DNA of 64,000 nucleotides from positions 124,001 to 188,000 of the forward strand of contig JAQGBZ010000073.1 in assembly GCA_034687125.1 (NCBI GenBank), in the 5' to 3' direction. Source of the stretch: Neelides folsomi (Eukaryota > Arthropoda > Collembola > Neelipleona > Neelidae). Each line of letters opens with the position of its first letter. Position 1 is the stretch's first letter. Below are positions 22,430-35,800 of the stretch, piece by piece. Under the pieces are notes generated by a model that worked only from the letters and a program-made list of their open reading frames with translations, did not search any database and had not been told where the DNA came from. A program made the translations under genes and the position numbers.

Positions 22430-23200
22430 CTTAAAAATAATTACATGTGCAATCTTAATTATGCACTTCAGTTGCCTAAATATTTACATACATAGGGAAA
22501 AGTTAGGTTGACTTGCAAAAATCAAATTGAAGTTGAATTTATTATGCGCTATACACATGTAAATATTTGTTTAAACGCACCCTTATGTATACACAATTTA
22601 GTTTGAATCGTTTTAAAATAGCTGAATAAACTTAATACTGTATTTAATATTCCATACTACCAGAAAAATATTTTTTGTACTATTATGAAAGGATGGTACA
22701 AGGTAATACAAGGTAATAATAGGTAAAGGTGTGTAAATGTGTAGGTATGTAGAGTATGTATATAATATATAAATATGGTGTATGAAAACCTTTGAGTTAG
22801 GTTTTATTTGTTCTTTAATCAACGCTTTATTCAAAGCTTAATAATTTACTTGGAACAGAGAAGGGCTTTTAATTAAAATACTTACAATTTTGACTCTAGC
22901 TTAATATTGATCATAAAAGATGTTGAAAAACCTTATTAAAATTAAGGACATAAACCAAAACCATTGTACGCTTTCTGGAAAACTTAATTAGTTTCATTTT
23001 CCTTAAATCCGCCCCCAGACTCTTCGGAGAAAAGAATGTATCTTTGTATTTATGTAAGTAATTTGGACTTTTTTAATAACAACCCAGGGCTGTGTAATTG
23101 TTTGAAGAAAGAATAATTTTCTTTTTTTGAATAAGTATCGTTAGTTTGTTTTCAAAGATATCTTGTAATTTGGTGAAGGGAAAATTGGTTCTTTTTTAAC
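22430..23200. other. AT-rich island
   Basis: Low-complexity AT-rich sequence with TATG/ATAC microsatellite-like runs and a short tandem repeat at 22698-22717. A 73-codon minus frame at 22613-22834 is Ile/Tyr/Thr-rich, as expected from the simple sequence, and was not called. Confidence 0.6.
22698..22717. repeat. Tandem repeat, 10-bp unit
   Basis: ACAAGGTAAT occurs twice in tandem (22698-22707 and 22708-22717), followed by a degenerate third copy. Confidence 0.8.
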
Positions 23201-25006
23201 GAGATCCCAACGAGGTTTTGTTCAATTTGAGTGCGAGGAGGGAATTCTCTTTGAGAAATAAAGAAGAGTGTGAGACTTTTCAAATGGCTTTATTAGATCC
23301 TAGAAGTCGAAGGAAGCTTTCTCCTCACTAAATGGAGGATGAGGATGAGGAAAGAGGAGCTAAGGAGAGAACATAGGAAACGGGTAATAAAGTATTATGA
23401 AACCAGGGTCTTCCCTTCCACCACAGTTTGAGAAGATATAGCCAACACATTTTCTGTTCCTTGTAGGGGGAAGGAAATGAAAGTCGAATTCGGTGGGTGC
23501 ATCAAAGGGCAATCTACTGAGGGATTTACTCATGTCGTGTCGATGTAGGTATTCATATAACTTTTCCGAGATTGGTTCAAAAAAAAGTTAAGCCAGGACG
23601 GGATATTGCTTCTCTCATCTGCCTCTGTTGGGGAAATCTAAATATTGACAGAGATCTCTTCAAGGTTCAAAACCTCAATCTCGTCGATGGTAAAGCTAAC
23701 AAATGTGAAATCCAACTTATAAGTCACTCTTCTTCCCATGCATTTGGAGCCATATGTACATGATGTTCGAGCTCCGCATGTCTTGGTATATAAAGCCAAG
23801 TATACAAAAGCTACAGTTGAAGAGAAGGCAATTTCAATATCTATTTTCCTGGTTGGGACAGATAAGGCGCGGAGTTGTGGACCCGCTCTTCCTCCCTCAA
23901 TTTCCTACCAGAGTCCTCGGGAAAATTTAGCTGGATTTCTCTCTGATCTCGGATTTAGCCAAGATAGGAGAGGACAAATGTTATTTTCCCTTTGGCCATC
24001 ACGGCTCTCTAATGGAAAACCTCTCTGATGAGGAATATAAGGAGAGAATCATTATTTGATAAAACTCGACATTTCTCTTCGTTTGGGAAAGGGGACCAAA
24101 GGGCAGATTTGCCGAGTGTGGTCGGGTTTAAACCGATAAAAAGGGCCATTTAAAAAATGGCCAGCTCATAAGCGCAGAAAGGAGACGGAGCTTTTCACAT
24201 AGATGAATGTGGATTGTGGACGGCAGAAGGGGAGAGATAAAAAAGTGTTTCGCAATGGACTTCTTCTCTAACCGGGTTTGAGTAAGAGAAGCGAAATGAC
24301 CTGCCAAGCCTTCCTCCTGTATTTTGTATGTTTTCTGTAGACCCCGCAGGGTTCCATTTCCAAATCCCTTCACGAGCTCCGGGTGTAGCGTTACACTTAA
24401 TGGAATTCCCAAACTCGTCGTAGACGATGACGTTTCCTTGTCCTTCTTCCCAAAGACTCATTCTCAATTGCGGCATTGTGGAAGCCATTGCATAATCCAA
24501 TACGAAGATCCTTTCCTATTCTTCCTCCCCAATTTACTTCCTTTTGCATTCCCTCGACCAAAAAAATTGTAACGATTATGACTTGCTATTTAGATATGAG
24601 ATCTTTGATCGAAGTTATCCATTTCTCTTCTTGGACTCGGCGGAGGATTGACGTGAACTTTGGGAATTTGAGATCTGAGGGTTTGACCTGTCAAAGCAGA
24701 TTTCTTCTCTTTCCGTAATATCTATTGCCTCTTGAGGACAATGGTTAAGAGGGGTATTAGGAAAAGAACTCTCTCAGTTTGAGTTCAAACGAGCTTCCTA
24801 ATCTAACTTTCTGCGAAAACTGGGGAATCACTTTATCAATCCTCTTATCTCCTTTCTGACCCGACCGAGGCTACAAGCAAATTAGCATTGTAAATCAATG
24901 TCACAGTTCAAGAAGTCCTGTAAAAAATATACTTCATCTTCTTTCAAGTCAAAAGGGCATTTCATCTCTTCGGTGCTCGCACAACGTCATTTCATTGTAT
25001 TACTAG

Positions 25007-25020
25007 TATGTATGTATGTA
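25007..25020. repeat. TATG microsatellite
   Basis: TATGTATGTATGTA. It is one of many short TATG/ACAT tracts dispersed through the window (also near 9690, 11838, 16211, 22490, 28417, 40752, 46941, 52441, 58922 and 59752). Confidence 0.85.
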
Positions 25021-25727
25021 ATATTACTTCAGCAGTGCATTTCCCAATGATGTAACTAAAAAAGCTAATCTTAAGTAGAGCCAAAAGCCAAGTATGTATT
25101 TATGTAATGACTGGTTCATAAATGCAGTGCCTATTATTGAAGAGCAGTGATTCAGATTAAAAATGGTCGCATTGTCGTAAACTCATAAAAGAGCGGGATG
25201 AAGGGAAGAGACCCATGGTTCCGTAGGCAATGACGGCGGGTGTAAATGGTGGGAGTGATTTGAGAGAGATAGCAAAGCTTTATTTCTAGTGTGGGGACAA
25301 GAGGTCGGGGGACGCATTGTGCTTCATCCATTGTTCCACTGGGCAGGGAAGGAGTGAGGAAGAGGAAAGGGAGCGGAAGATAAGGATCAGGGTCGCACCC
25401 AGTCGAGAGTTTTTGTGGGATGTCAAAGTCCATAGAGGGCCGTAGAGCAACACATCCTCCGTCGCTGACAAGTCATCAGCATTGCAAATTTTTTATGGTT
25501 CATGGAGAGAGGAGGAATGGTGGAGAGAGATGGTGAGACGATATCGCATTAAGGGTTATGACCCTTGACAGATTCCCCCTACCTTTCTTCCACGGTACGA
25601 GAGGAGACGATCAGAGATGATATCTCTGGCTCCGCCGTTGACGCGATTTCGACGAGATCCGAGCGAGACCTGAACTCAATATCCTAATGGTTCTCACTGG
25701 CTCACGACCACTTCTGCCTTGTCCGCG

Positions 25728-25756
25728 CTCTCCTCTCTCTCTCTCCTCTCTCCCTC
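25728..25756 (+). repeat. Pure pyrimidine tract with (CT)6 core
   Basis: Twenty-nine consecutive pyrimidines with an alternating CT core at 25733-25744. On the minus strand it is a run of GAGAG motifs, the core of GAGA-factor sites. It has mirror-repeat character and could form H-DNA; whether it is bound is unknown. Confidence 0.8.
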
Positions 25757-27239
25757 GACCTCACACCGAGAGGGGACAAACAAGGCTTTTTAGCCAAAGT
25801 CACGACCTACGGCGTCCCTCAAAAAACGATCCAAAATGATTTGGCCATTTTCCCTAGCTGGACAGCCTCCTTCATTATAAAAGTAATCCTTTTTCCCATT
25901 CAATGGCCTATTATGTATTAATGCAGTCCATTATGCTTCGTTCCCCCCTGGTATATACAACCCCTCTATTATTCCCATTCTTCATCGTATTATCTTTCTT
26001 GGGAGCCAAATGGAGTAACCTAATTATAATTTCTACCTGGGAGACCAAGAGGGAGGAGAGCTCCAAAAGTTTCTTAATCTTGACGACGGCGAAGCTCAGG
26101 AGCATAAGCTACTTATCCAATAGACTCCCGACTCAAGAACTTCCCTCACGTCCCTATTATAGACGAAACGGGGAGAATTGAAATTTCTTGAGGATTCTGA
26201 ATCCCCAACTTTCCATTCTCCCTATTAAACTAATGCTCGGAGACTTTCGTCCTCCTTTATCTCGCTCCCAATCCTCTTCCTCGCCTGAGTCTGGAGCGGA
26301 TCAGATTAATTTGACTGGAACCAAGGAAGAAGTCCCTCTTCTTTGAATCAACGTCTCTGCAAATGAGGATCAATAAAACATCCGAAACATGAATATCAAT
26401 CATCGGCGAGGTCTCTCCTTCTCCCAAAGACTCGGCGAGAGAGAGAGGAACGTGGAGTGGAATGAAACGAAGCTTAAAATTGTAGCCTGGATAATGGAAA
26501 CTGGTAGCTCTCCACGTTTCCCCTCCTTTAATTCTTCTTAGTTATTTGATTTAGAGCGAGTCTTTGGGGCTCTCCATCTTCCCTAGCCATACGCCACGAG
26601 CCGCCAGGGCCACGGCCCCGCAATCCTCACTCATGTCACCAGGAGAGAGTCAGGAGATCTCCACGTTCCCTCCCTCGACCCACCACCACCTTTGCAAGTA
26701 TAATTCCACATGTCTAATTGTAGGTGACGAGACGACATTAAACCCATTAAAACGAGACTGGCTTTTGAGTGGTTCGGTGGATGAGGTGCCAGGGTGTGAA
26801 ACGCGAAAGAACTCGGGATTTATCACGTGTAATTCCCTCTTTGAAGTGTGAACTCTCGGAGCTCGGTAGGAAGAGAATAATAAATAGAACAATATCATTA
26901 GATGCAGAGAGACTGTGAATTGGAGGGAAGTATGGAGGTAGGACGAAGTCTAGCAATTACCTAGCAAATGTGAAAATTAAGAGAAGACTTGAGGGCTCGA
27001 GGGCGAATTATACTAAACATGCCATTGGTTTGCTGGGAATCTCCACTTTCCTACAATTCCAATTCCAACTTCCTGTTTAAGAGGACGTAAATATTACGAC
27101 CCAACTCATTTCTAAATTCTATCCTACTTTTTGGCAGTTGAAACAATCTTGGGCGTTCCTCCTTTTAATTTTCATTATTTTCTGATTTCAATAATGAGTT
27201 TAAAAGGGAGATTGACCAAATTACCAACCCATAGTTCAT

Positions 27240-28640
27240 TAACACATTTTGGCCCTCGTGCATACACCCCATACAATGAATTTGGAAATTAATGTATTCA
27301 TCAAATATCTACTTTTCCCTATCATCCTAAAATGAGCTGTTGGGTACCTTTTTTATGTTCCAAATGAAATTTCCATTATAACACTTATTCATACAAGGTA
27401 TATGAGTATTTTATAATTAATGATTATTATTTGGTTCGTAACGTTCTTCGGAAACTTCACACAAGACTAAACATGCATAGCAATTTATAATATGAAATGC
27501 TTATTAAAGGGTAAAGAATTTATTAAGGTTGAAAAGTTGAAATGCTTTCAGTACATATGAATTTTTATACTGATACTATCATATTACAAACAATAAGCTT
27601 TTAATTTGAACTAGCTCAAAAGCAAAATTATACAAATCTGCACAGGTTTTATATTCAAAAATACAATATAAATTAACTTGGTGTTTAAATGGAATTTTAA
27701 TTGTGTAAATCGTCAAATATATTTTTATGTGATAACTGATAATGTTCATACACGCTTAACATACTATATGTTAAAAACTCAAACTACAATTTATGTTACA
27801 TTCAATGTTTTATCTTTTACATGATCGAATTGCCAGACTAATCGAATTTCCTGGCACACAAAAATGAGAATGTTTACTGTAAGATTAGCAGGAACAGTTA
27901 TAAAATACACCATTCTTAAATAAAAGTAGATAGTAATTACACTTTTATAGTAATTACAACATTCTTTGATTTACTTTTTGCGCATCACTTGCGTAGAAAC
28001 ATAGGTTGAGCTGTGAGGTAAATACACATTAAAGAGAATATATTGCTTGTTTAAATTACTTTTTGTATCCTATCTGATATTTATTAATATCGAATTATTT
28101 ATGAACATTGATGAAGTAATTACTCGCATGAATTAAAAAGCGCTAAAGAGAATATATACATTTCACTTAATATTACACATTTGATGAAACTTGGGTTTGG
28201 AACCTTGACTAATTCTGTTATAAGAAGTTGTTTTACAGTTGAAGAAGAATACAAATTGATACTTGTTTATACTTGCAGTAATTCATATTCACCATGCACA
28301 TTGACAAATACTAGCATGAATACATAAAATACAAAGCGGGCATAGGAATCTTTACTAATATTAAGAACCCTGTCTTACCCATTTCCGTGAAAAGGATTTT
28401 GCTTTATACAATACAAACATACATACATAGGATATAAAGGTACAATGTAATAAATGTAATAACCTCTTCATTTCGTCGCTCTTCTCATGCATGAAAAACT
28501 GTAGATTCAAATAATGCGAAAACGCGTAATGTTTCTTAGATTTATTATTTTATTATTCAATTAAGGGTAGCATGTTGGTTGGAGGAATGGTGCTTACTTT
28601 TGAGTTAGCACGCAATAATAATTTCAAGATTAAACAGTAA
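27240..28640. other. Large AT-rich island
   Basis: Low-complexity AT-rich sequence (27661-27720 has 12 G+C of 60) without usable open frames. It contains an ACAT microsatellite at 28417-28429 and a 13-base direct repeat (AAAGAGAATATAT) near 28034 and 28144. Confidence 0.6.
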
Positions 28641-29310
28641 TTAGAAACGCGAAAATAAAAATAATCGAGTTTTGGGGAGAGTCGAGAGATGGAGGAACAC
28701 ATGGATTTTATGGGAATGAAGGATTGCGATTGTTGTTAGGACATTGGCATTGAATTCCTAAATAGGTCTTTAGAAGTCGCTTGGAAAAGATATCTCTCTA
28801 ATGTGAGGAAGGGGAGAACAGAGAGGCACTTGCATTAAATATTTACAAGTCGTTCTTTATGGACCCATCTCACATTCATAGGTATTTACATACTTGTGTA
28901 GTCAATTATGTATGTACCATGTATGCAAATTTAGCCATGTATTTACAAAGTTGTGAGCCCAAAGAGGACTTTTTCTAAACTGATGGGAATTGGATAATTG
29001 GGAGAGGATGTTATAGGAAAGAGGTGACTGTGAGGTAGAGAGGCGAGAAGGTAAATACAGCCACTTCTCCATCCAAGGTTTCTTATGGGTTTCCTAGCGA
29101 GCGCGAGAAGGCGAGCAGAGGTAGGGAACATTGGTGGACCAACTCTGGGAGAGGCTGAGAGAGATTGAGAAGAAGTCTGGGTTACATAAGAGATGAGTCG
29201 GTAGTGAGGCAGTGTAGGAGGAAAGCGCCATTGGGCTCGATGGATGAGTTGCCCTCATCAGCCCCAAGAACTCCAACGGGCGGAAGTGGGGTGCCTGGAT
29301 TTCTGACTTG
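28641..29310. other. G/purine-rich spacer ending in a skew switch
   Basis: Ordinary GC with strong purine bias: 29101-29220 is 86/120 purine. It changes at about 29.3 kb to pyrimidine-rich sequence (29401-29460 is 20/60 purine). Short minus-strand frames here follow from the bias. Confidence 0.55.
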
Positions 29311-29523
29311 ATGAGCTTCCTTCGTCGGTCTCGGTCAGACTCAGTCAGTCAGTCTCACATTGGAAACCACAAGTTAAGCAACCTCAAATCCTTTTTCTCC
29401 AGACCACCGGGCTCCGCTCTTGCCGATTCACCCATCATTTTCACCCCAACCTTGGTCTACACTATACATCCATTCAAAAGCATCTTCCTTGAAGAGTGCT
29501 CGGGATCCTTCCTAATAAAATAA
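29311..29523 (+). CDS. Unrecognised ORF, 70 codons
   Basis: An ATG at 29311 opens a frame reading MSFLRRSRSDSVSQSHIG at its start, basic and Ser-rich like many phosphorylated N-termini. It runs 70 codons to a TAA. An AATAAA hexamer overlaps the stop region (about 29514-29519). The ATG context is poor (T at -3). The tetranucleotide run at 29341-29354 lies inside the frame. No domain is recognised. Confidence 0.12.
   Translation: MSFLRRSRSDSVSQSHIGNHKLSNLKSFFSRPPGSALADSPIIFTPTLVYTIHPFKSIFLEECSGSFLIK
29341..29354. repeat. TCAG tandem run
   Basis: TCAGTCAGTCAGTC, a short tetranucleotide repeat. It also contains three overlapping initiator-like TCAGTC matches at a point where strand skew changes sign. 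Confidence 0.8.
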
Positions 29524-31374
29524 GTACGTGAATTTATTAATTTACATTTTTACTCCATTTTTTTCTCTTCTCGTGACAACTTGAATGAGGATTCATTGGT
29601 TTTGTTTGGAGCGGCTTTTTCTTGAGCATGATTGGAAAAGGGATAAATGATTTTATATGTATTATTGGCTGTTTGATTTTTCCAAGTCAGCATTATCTAG
29701 ACAAGCAACACTTGGTCGAGAGCCGAGAGAGGCTGAGTGTGATAATGTGATAGGATTGAATTAATGGAGTTAGCCATCGTTGAACCCCGTAGAGTGGAAT
29801 ACAATATTCCTCCTGATATTCCTCGCCATCCTCTTGGTTCGAATTCCTTCTTCTCTTCTTTCTTCTATACATAACTATATTAAAGAGACAATAGAGGAGA
29901 ACCGTATTGATCTCCTTTTGACTTTTCTCGTTGGATTCATATTCTCCTCATGGACGTCATCGAGTCGTATTCCTCTCAGGTTGATCCCATTCCCATGTTT
30001 AAATACAATAAAGTATTGATTGGGGGATTTGGGGCTGGTTGTGAAGACGGGGTTGGAGCTAAATATATTTGCTTAACATGAATCATCTTTTAAAATGTGC
30101 ATACGTTTATGCTTGAAGCATGAAAAGGAATAATTTGCAATGAGGAAATTTAGCACGAGGCTGATTCATCTTTCCTTCCACTTGTTAAGCAGGAGAACAG
30201 AAAAGAGGGAAGAAGGTTAGAGGCGTGGTAGATTCCTTTACATTTACCAGACTGACTTTTCCGAGTTTCGAAATGGAATTAAGAGGGGCTAGAGAATTAG
30301 ATACGAAAATATGAATATTGAGTGAATATGTTTCACTCCTAATAGTAAGTAGTCTTGTAATATGCAAACACAAGGTAGGCTGATGGTTTACTGATCGTAG
30401 GTTTACTATAATTTACTTTGCCTATATCACTCATCTCAACTCCAGAGGACATGGTTCTTACAGGCTTGCCTTATAAAACCAAGTGGGGTATAGAAAAGAT
30501 TGAGTTTTTCCCAGGTAATAAACATTGCATTTTAAGGACCATTGTAAAAAATGAACGCATCGTCTGGTTCTGAAGTTAGCACTTTCCAACTCACCATTTT
30601 TTCCTGTTTAAGGAGTTTACTTGGGGTCAAGTGAAATATATTCACAGGATTCTCATGAAATGGGGATTAGGACGATGAAAAATAGAGCCTTAATTCCCTG
30701 CTCCCTGGCAGCTCAGACTGGATGTATTCAGGCCATAAGCCTTCATGGAATGCAAATGCATTGATCAAAATTAGAATCTGAAGCTTGGAGATGGGGGAAG
30801 ATGGCCTTCAGCCGTTGACCTCTTGACCCATCCCTCATTGTTGAGAGGACGAGCGGCGGAATAAATTTGGGCTGTCATTAGCTCTTCCTATTATGACGAG
30901 AGGAGAGCGGAGGAATATATTGATTCTCTCTCCATCTTCATCAAATCCACATTTGACTCCTCGAATGAAATGAGTCCAGGTGAACGGCGAAGGCATTCCC
31001 AAGGAATGGATACACCCTTCATCTTCCCTTGTGTGGGAAGAATGGAAAAATAAGATGAGTTATCAAATTGCGAGGGCTGGGACCAGGGATTGTAATGAGA
31101 CGTGATTTGGCAGGCCGTGGTTGAGGAGTCTGCAATTCTGGACTACCTACTAATTACTTGATGTAATGAAAATGGTAATACCTACTAATTCCTCCACTCC
31201 AGTTCGGGAGAAATGATTGGCTTTTCCTTCAAGCAACGACACTCGTCGTTTCATTCCTCAAATGACCTGATAAAAAATGGAAATGATGTCAGCTGGGAAG
31301 TAAATTGATTCCCTCTCCATCATAACTGTATATACTATATACATATGTACGGTATGTAAAATATCATATGTAAT
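29524..31374. other. Spacer, no gene seen
   Basis: Mixed composition. A pyrimidine-rich acceptor-like tract ends at about 30711 (CTGCTCCCTGGCAG) and opens onto only about 22 codons. Two frames at 29780-30019 and 30185-30373 were not called. Confidence 0.5.
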
Positions 31375-31683
31375 ATGCATATGGGCATTCCATTTGGTTT
31401 TCGATTTCCGGACTTCCGCCTGCTATGGATGGCACGCCAACAAGGGAGGATAAGTGAATTAATCCAGTATATATATCCAAGAATTGCTCCCCAATCCCGC
31501 TCGTCAGATCCCATCAACACGGATGAGGCTGGGCTTGATGTCGAGTTGTGGAGTGTGGCTCGAAACAGAGAGTTCTCTCATGTTAGTTTATATATGAGCA
31601 ACTCTCGATGGTCGACGTATGCTGGGCCAGATCTGTCGACAAGCCAATTTATAAGGGAGCAGCGGGCTGGGAAAAGAGAATAG
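31375..31683 (+). CDS. Unrecognised ORF, 102 codons
   Basis: The ATG at 31375 follows an AT-rich leader. The peptide is balanced, rich in Arg, Ser and aromatic residues, starts MHMGIPFGFRFPDFRLLW and ends with a basic tail. No signal peptide, repeat or motif is recognised. On the minus strand over the same bases, a strong acceptor (CTATTCTCTTTTCCCAG, plus CTGGGAAAAGAGAATAG beginning at 31668) opens onto about 30 codons to a stop at 31578. The locus therefore has competing readings on both strands. The length is within chance. Confidence 0.12.
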   Translation: MHMGIPFGFRFPDFRLLWMARQQGRISELIQYIYPRIAPQSRSSDPINTDEAGLDVELWSVARNREFSHVSLYMSNSRWSTYAGPDLSTSQFIREQRAGKRE

Positions 31684-32559
31684 CTTCTGCACATCTGGGA
31701 GTAAACGACACTCGAATTCTTCCCTTTTTTCCTCCCAACTCGAGCCCGTCTTTTATCTCCCTTCAGCCTCGACCAGGCAGGTCCGGTATGCGATGCAATA
31801 CATAAAATTTTATAGGGGACTTTATTGGAAAAAATTTGGCACACTGTACTACATCCTCTAATGCTGGATATTACAAAGGTACTTGAGAACCTCCTCGAAT
31901 TGGAGAAGAGGAATCGCGGGAATGCTCTCGCTTTCACATCCCCTTACATTGATATACATATGCCACTCGAGTTCCAACTAAGGGTCCTTCCTTCCCCATG
32001 GTTAAAGGCTGAAATGAGTTTTGCCTTTATTTGGACTAGGGGCAGAGGGTGCAAATAAAAGCCCGGTTCGGCCCCTGGATCAACTTCTTCATTTTTTGAA
32101 TATTAAAATACCCTAATTGTTCTCAAGGTCAGAGGGTTGGGAAGAACACCTACGCCTCTTGAGGGTGACGGCGGACCCAAAGTCTCGCTAGCCCTTCTCG
32201 TAATAATAATAAGACACTGAGCAGATATTTAGCTCGTCGATTAATGAACAACCCATCAGCCCGTCCTTCATTTTGGATCTGGAGGAAAATAGGAGTGTAG
32301 TACACCGATGGGCTCATTGATTTTTTCTACGAATTCCTCAAGTCTTCACTTTGTGTTCATCTTCTTTCAATCATTTTCGCCCTTGTATTTTCATTTTCCT
32401 ATCCATTCAACTACTTGGCTGGCGAGACGCTTTTTCTTGTCTTCATTCCAAAGATCGTTATTCTCACGTTTCACAACATGGCTCACTGTCAAACTTTTTG
32501 TCACGAAGGCGATCAGGGAAAATAAGTGTATAATAAGATTTGCATAGGACCATTTGCGG
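31684..32559. other. Spacer, no gene seen
   Basis: Overlapping 60-119 codon frames on both strands without recognisable features. It contains the FTZ-F1-type site at 32123. Confidence 0.5.
32123..32131 (+). promoter_or_regulatory. Match to the FTZ-F1/NR5A monomer site
   Basis: TCAAGGTCA is an exact match to the extended half-site bound by monomeric FTZ-F1/NR5A-type nuclear receptors (also close to the ERR site). It is a nine-base motif, expected about once every few hundred kilobases on two strands. Single matches are weak evidence of function. Confidence 0.3.
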
Positions 32560-32890
32560 ATTCACAAACATCTATATTACATAACATGAATGTATCCACT
32601 ATTGTAGATTGTAGACTTTATATGTTAAATGGTTTAACCCAAATTATCATTGACTTTAAATGACATCTATCAAAAAGACTTTTTTAAAGACTTTATGAAC
32701 AAAACTGAAATATAATTAGAGTATGTGTGTAGTAGATAATATATTAGTAGGTATTCAAATTATTATTATTTGCTTAAGAGCCTTTGTGTATAAAAATTCA
32801 AAGTATAAATATTTCCATATAGCTTGCTTTGAGTTGTTCAGTCTTTAAATCCAGAGAAATGAGTCTTGTAAAGAAAAAGGAGAAAAAATT
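32560..32890. other. AT-rich island
   Basis: AT-rich low-complexity sequence with no open frames of note. Confidence 0.6.
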
Positions 32891-35800
32891 AATGCTTGAT
32901 CATACGATTTGAGCCTGGACGAAAAAGGGAAGCAAATGAGTGGAGAGATATTGTAATAGGGCTCTCGTCTGGAAGCACGTATTTAATGTGCCTCGCTCTC
33001 ATATAACTCACAAATGTTCGTCGGCAGTTCTTTTCAGGCTCTTTCTCACTAATGAACCCTGGAAAAGGAGCATTCTCGAGTCATTTAAGCTCGAAAATTA
33101 TGATATGATCCTCTCCTATCATTCCACTATTCTCCCTACACTAATTTCAAATGAACCAAGTTTCCTCTGCGAAAACCTTTAAATGAGTTTTAGCATGCAA
33201 TGAGCAAGTATGTTTATTTCTCCTTTTGGGATTCCTCTCCCATCTCGAGAGATTATGAATTTGTGAAGGCGGTTTTGCTTGTGTGTCAATTTCGGAAAAG
33301 TGTAGACCTCGCTTAATTTCATTTCCCATCTATTTTTTCTCTTAAAACCCTGATGGATGGTTAGGGAGAAGTTTACGACCCTCGCCGAGCCCGCCCATCC
33401 TCAGACGCGGAAGATTTGTCCAGAAATATGATTAAGAGCACCCAAATTTGGTCAATAATATCGGGGCACAATGGGTGGATTATTATAAATAATAGCCGAG
33501 TCGCGTCTCCGCTATCAGGAGCAGACCCAAACGCGTAAGATCTCCATGTAATAGCTCGGGAGTAAATCTGGTCTGGGAATAATAATAAATGTAATCGAGG
33601 GAGAAATGTATATGGGTCTTCTTGCCCAGGTTGCCGAATCAATCCTCGTTTCAAAGTCACGATCTTGAGCCATTCTTCACATTAGGGGGTCATCTAGTCA
33701 TCTCTCAATAGAAAAAATAAATTCATCGCCATATTAACCGTGGAATGGTCTCGATCCACACTACAGATTCGAGCGAGATGAACCAACCCATTGTCCTTTA
33801 TTGTTCGAACGTTTAGGAGTCTCTCTAGGCAACCCGTTTCCTCCTCTCATCCCTTACAAATGCGGGAAATAAAGAGTTATGGGTTCTGAGATGGTCCGTA
33901 TTGTGTTTCCTCGGAAGAGCATTTCTGTAGCGGCGAAAAGAATTAGGCTCCCGGAGACCGGCCTGAATATTAAAGGGTCAATGATGGTAATGCTCCATCG
34001 TCGGAAGGAAATTGCTCTGGAGAATAAAACCCGTCAAATAGGATGAGAGACGAATGGGTTAGGACTATTTTGAGGATATTCGATCTCCTTTTTGATGTAT
34101 TTCATTTTTAGTATCGGTCGGAGAAAGTAGATTTGCCTTTTATGTTGAGCAGAAAATCCCTCCGCCGATGGGATTCGGCAAAGTTCATCCCTTTCTCTCT
34201 CCTCTGATTAGGTTACCTCGGTTTCCTCCACTCTATTTATTCTTTATATTGGGCGGCTAACCCGAGGTCTCCCAGCTTTGAATTTTGACGACTTTCTGTC
34301 ATCCCATCTTCTCCGATGGGAGGAGAGTTCAACGTCAGCACGTGTCTTCCCCCACCCGACCGCGAGAGTCGTGGAGTTAGGAAAGAGAGTGGAATCCAAA
34401 GAGGGAATCTTAATACCCTTCTCATGCCTCGATGCTTTCAATTGCCTAGAGAGTGAGCATATAAAGGTCTCTCTCCAAGCTGAGGTTTGACTCGGCCGTT
34501 CCCATTTACGAGAAGAAATGATCCTTTTCAATCGGGGCTCCTCGTGGTCTTCTCTTCAAATACTCGGAATTTATAATGAAAAGGGTTAGGGAGCTGTGAC
34601 CTCCGATTCATTGTCTTTGGAAAGCGTCTTAATTTCCGAGACTTAGGGCTAATAACACGTCCGTGGGCTGAAGAGCCCTCCAAATCCTGCCGACTCATTC
34701 ACTCCCATCAATCCTTCCCTATCCAGACTTCAATCATAATTTCTCTTTAATTCCCTTCCCACATCAAAGAGAACTTTTTCGGTCCTTCACTCTCGAGAGG
34801 CACAAAAGTCGCTTTGACTTCATTTCCCTCTCTTTCATGGTAATTAGAAATTATCCTGTTGGTAAGTTATTATACGCTCGAGCTAAACAATCTCTTCGTT
34901 AATTTGAATACCATCGTTGGAGTTGGAGGGTCTTTAGTGAGTTTGAAGAAAGTTCCCAAGTTGTAATTTAACTGCTTTGAATTATGATTTCTCTTCGGAG
35001 CTCTCTGAGAGCGGCTCTAAATAACCTCATTAAATCTATTTTCCCTCAAACTTGTAGATTAGCAAAGGAACCACTCGGAAGGTTCCGTCGACCAATTTCT
35101 CCTAATTTAATTGGACATATATATTTATATTTATACACATCTTATTAACGTGTATTTACATAGCCTAAGTGAGCGTTAGGCCTTTCCATGCTCCTATTAA
35201 TTAGAGACGCAGTGTGAGTGAGGAAACTGTGTAATTAACGAGGGGATTGCGAAGAGATGTGGAGAGAGAAGGGATGGTGTAAGATTCGTGGAGGAGATTT
35301 TGACCCCGGCCGCGAGTATTGCTGTTATTGATGAACCAGCCTGCTTCAGAAATCCTGTTTTAAGATCAAAAAATGGCTCTGGTTATTTAGATGAAATATT
35401 TTATCATATGGGTCTCTCTGAATTGGAGGTTGGCTTTGGGAGGGATGAGATGGTATGGTGGATGGAGATTATGTTCCTCTACATCTCTTGTCATGGCAGC
35501 CAGAGGCATGAGTCCGTCTGGAATTTGGGTTGTTTTTCTTATCTCCTCCACTTGGTCTATCACTCGAACCATCCTTGTCTTCCCTCATGATAATGGGAGT
35601 TGGAGATGTTGGAAAAGATGAGATTTTGAGAGGAGAAAAATGATTCTTTAAGGAGACCACTCCTTACTTCACAATTTATACCTGGGCCTGAGAGTGGAGG
35701 GGAAGGACTTATTTTAGAACATTATTTATGCATGCCTTATAAGGATATTTTACATCCACATTAGCTCTCCGGAGCCTCTCGCGTCCCTCACGTCTCCCTT

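Larger units (their letters stand above)
23201..27239. other. Spacer of higher GC, no gene seen
   Basis: Many 60-100 codon frames overlap on both strands (23572-24718, 25152-25471, 25903-26956), none with a recognisable domain. Between 25150 and 25560 the plus strand is G-rich (25501-25560 has 25 G and 4 C). It then switches to C-rich, including a 29-base pure pyrimidine tract at 25728-25756. TATG repeats lie at 25007-25020. Confidence 0.5.

Noticed and set aside
29836-29850. B-box-like GGTTCGAATTCC
   Set aside because: It has an extra base relative to the consensus and no A box or stems upstream.
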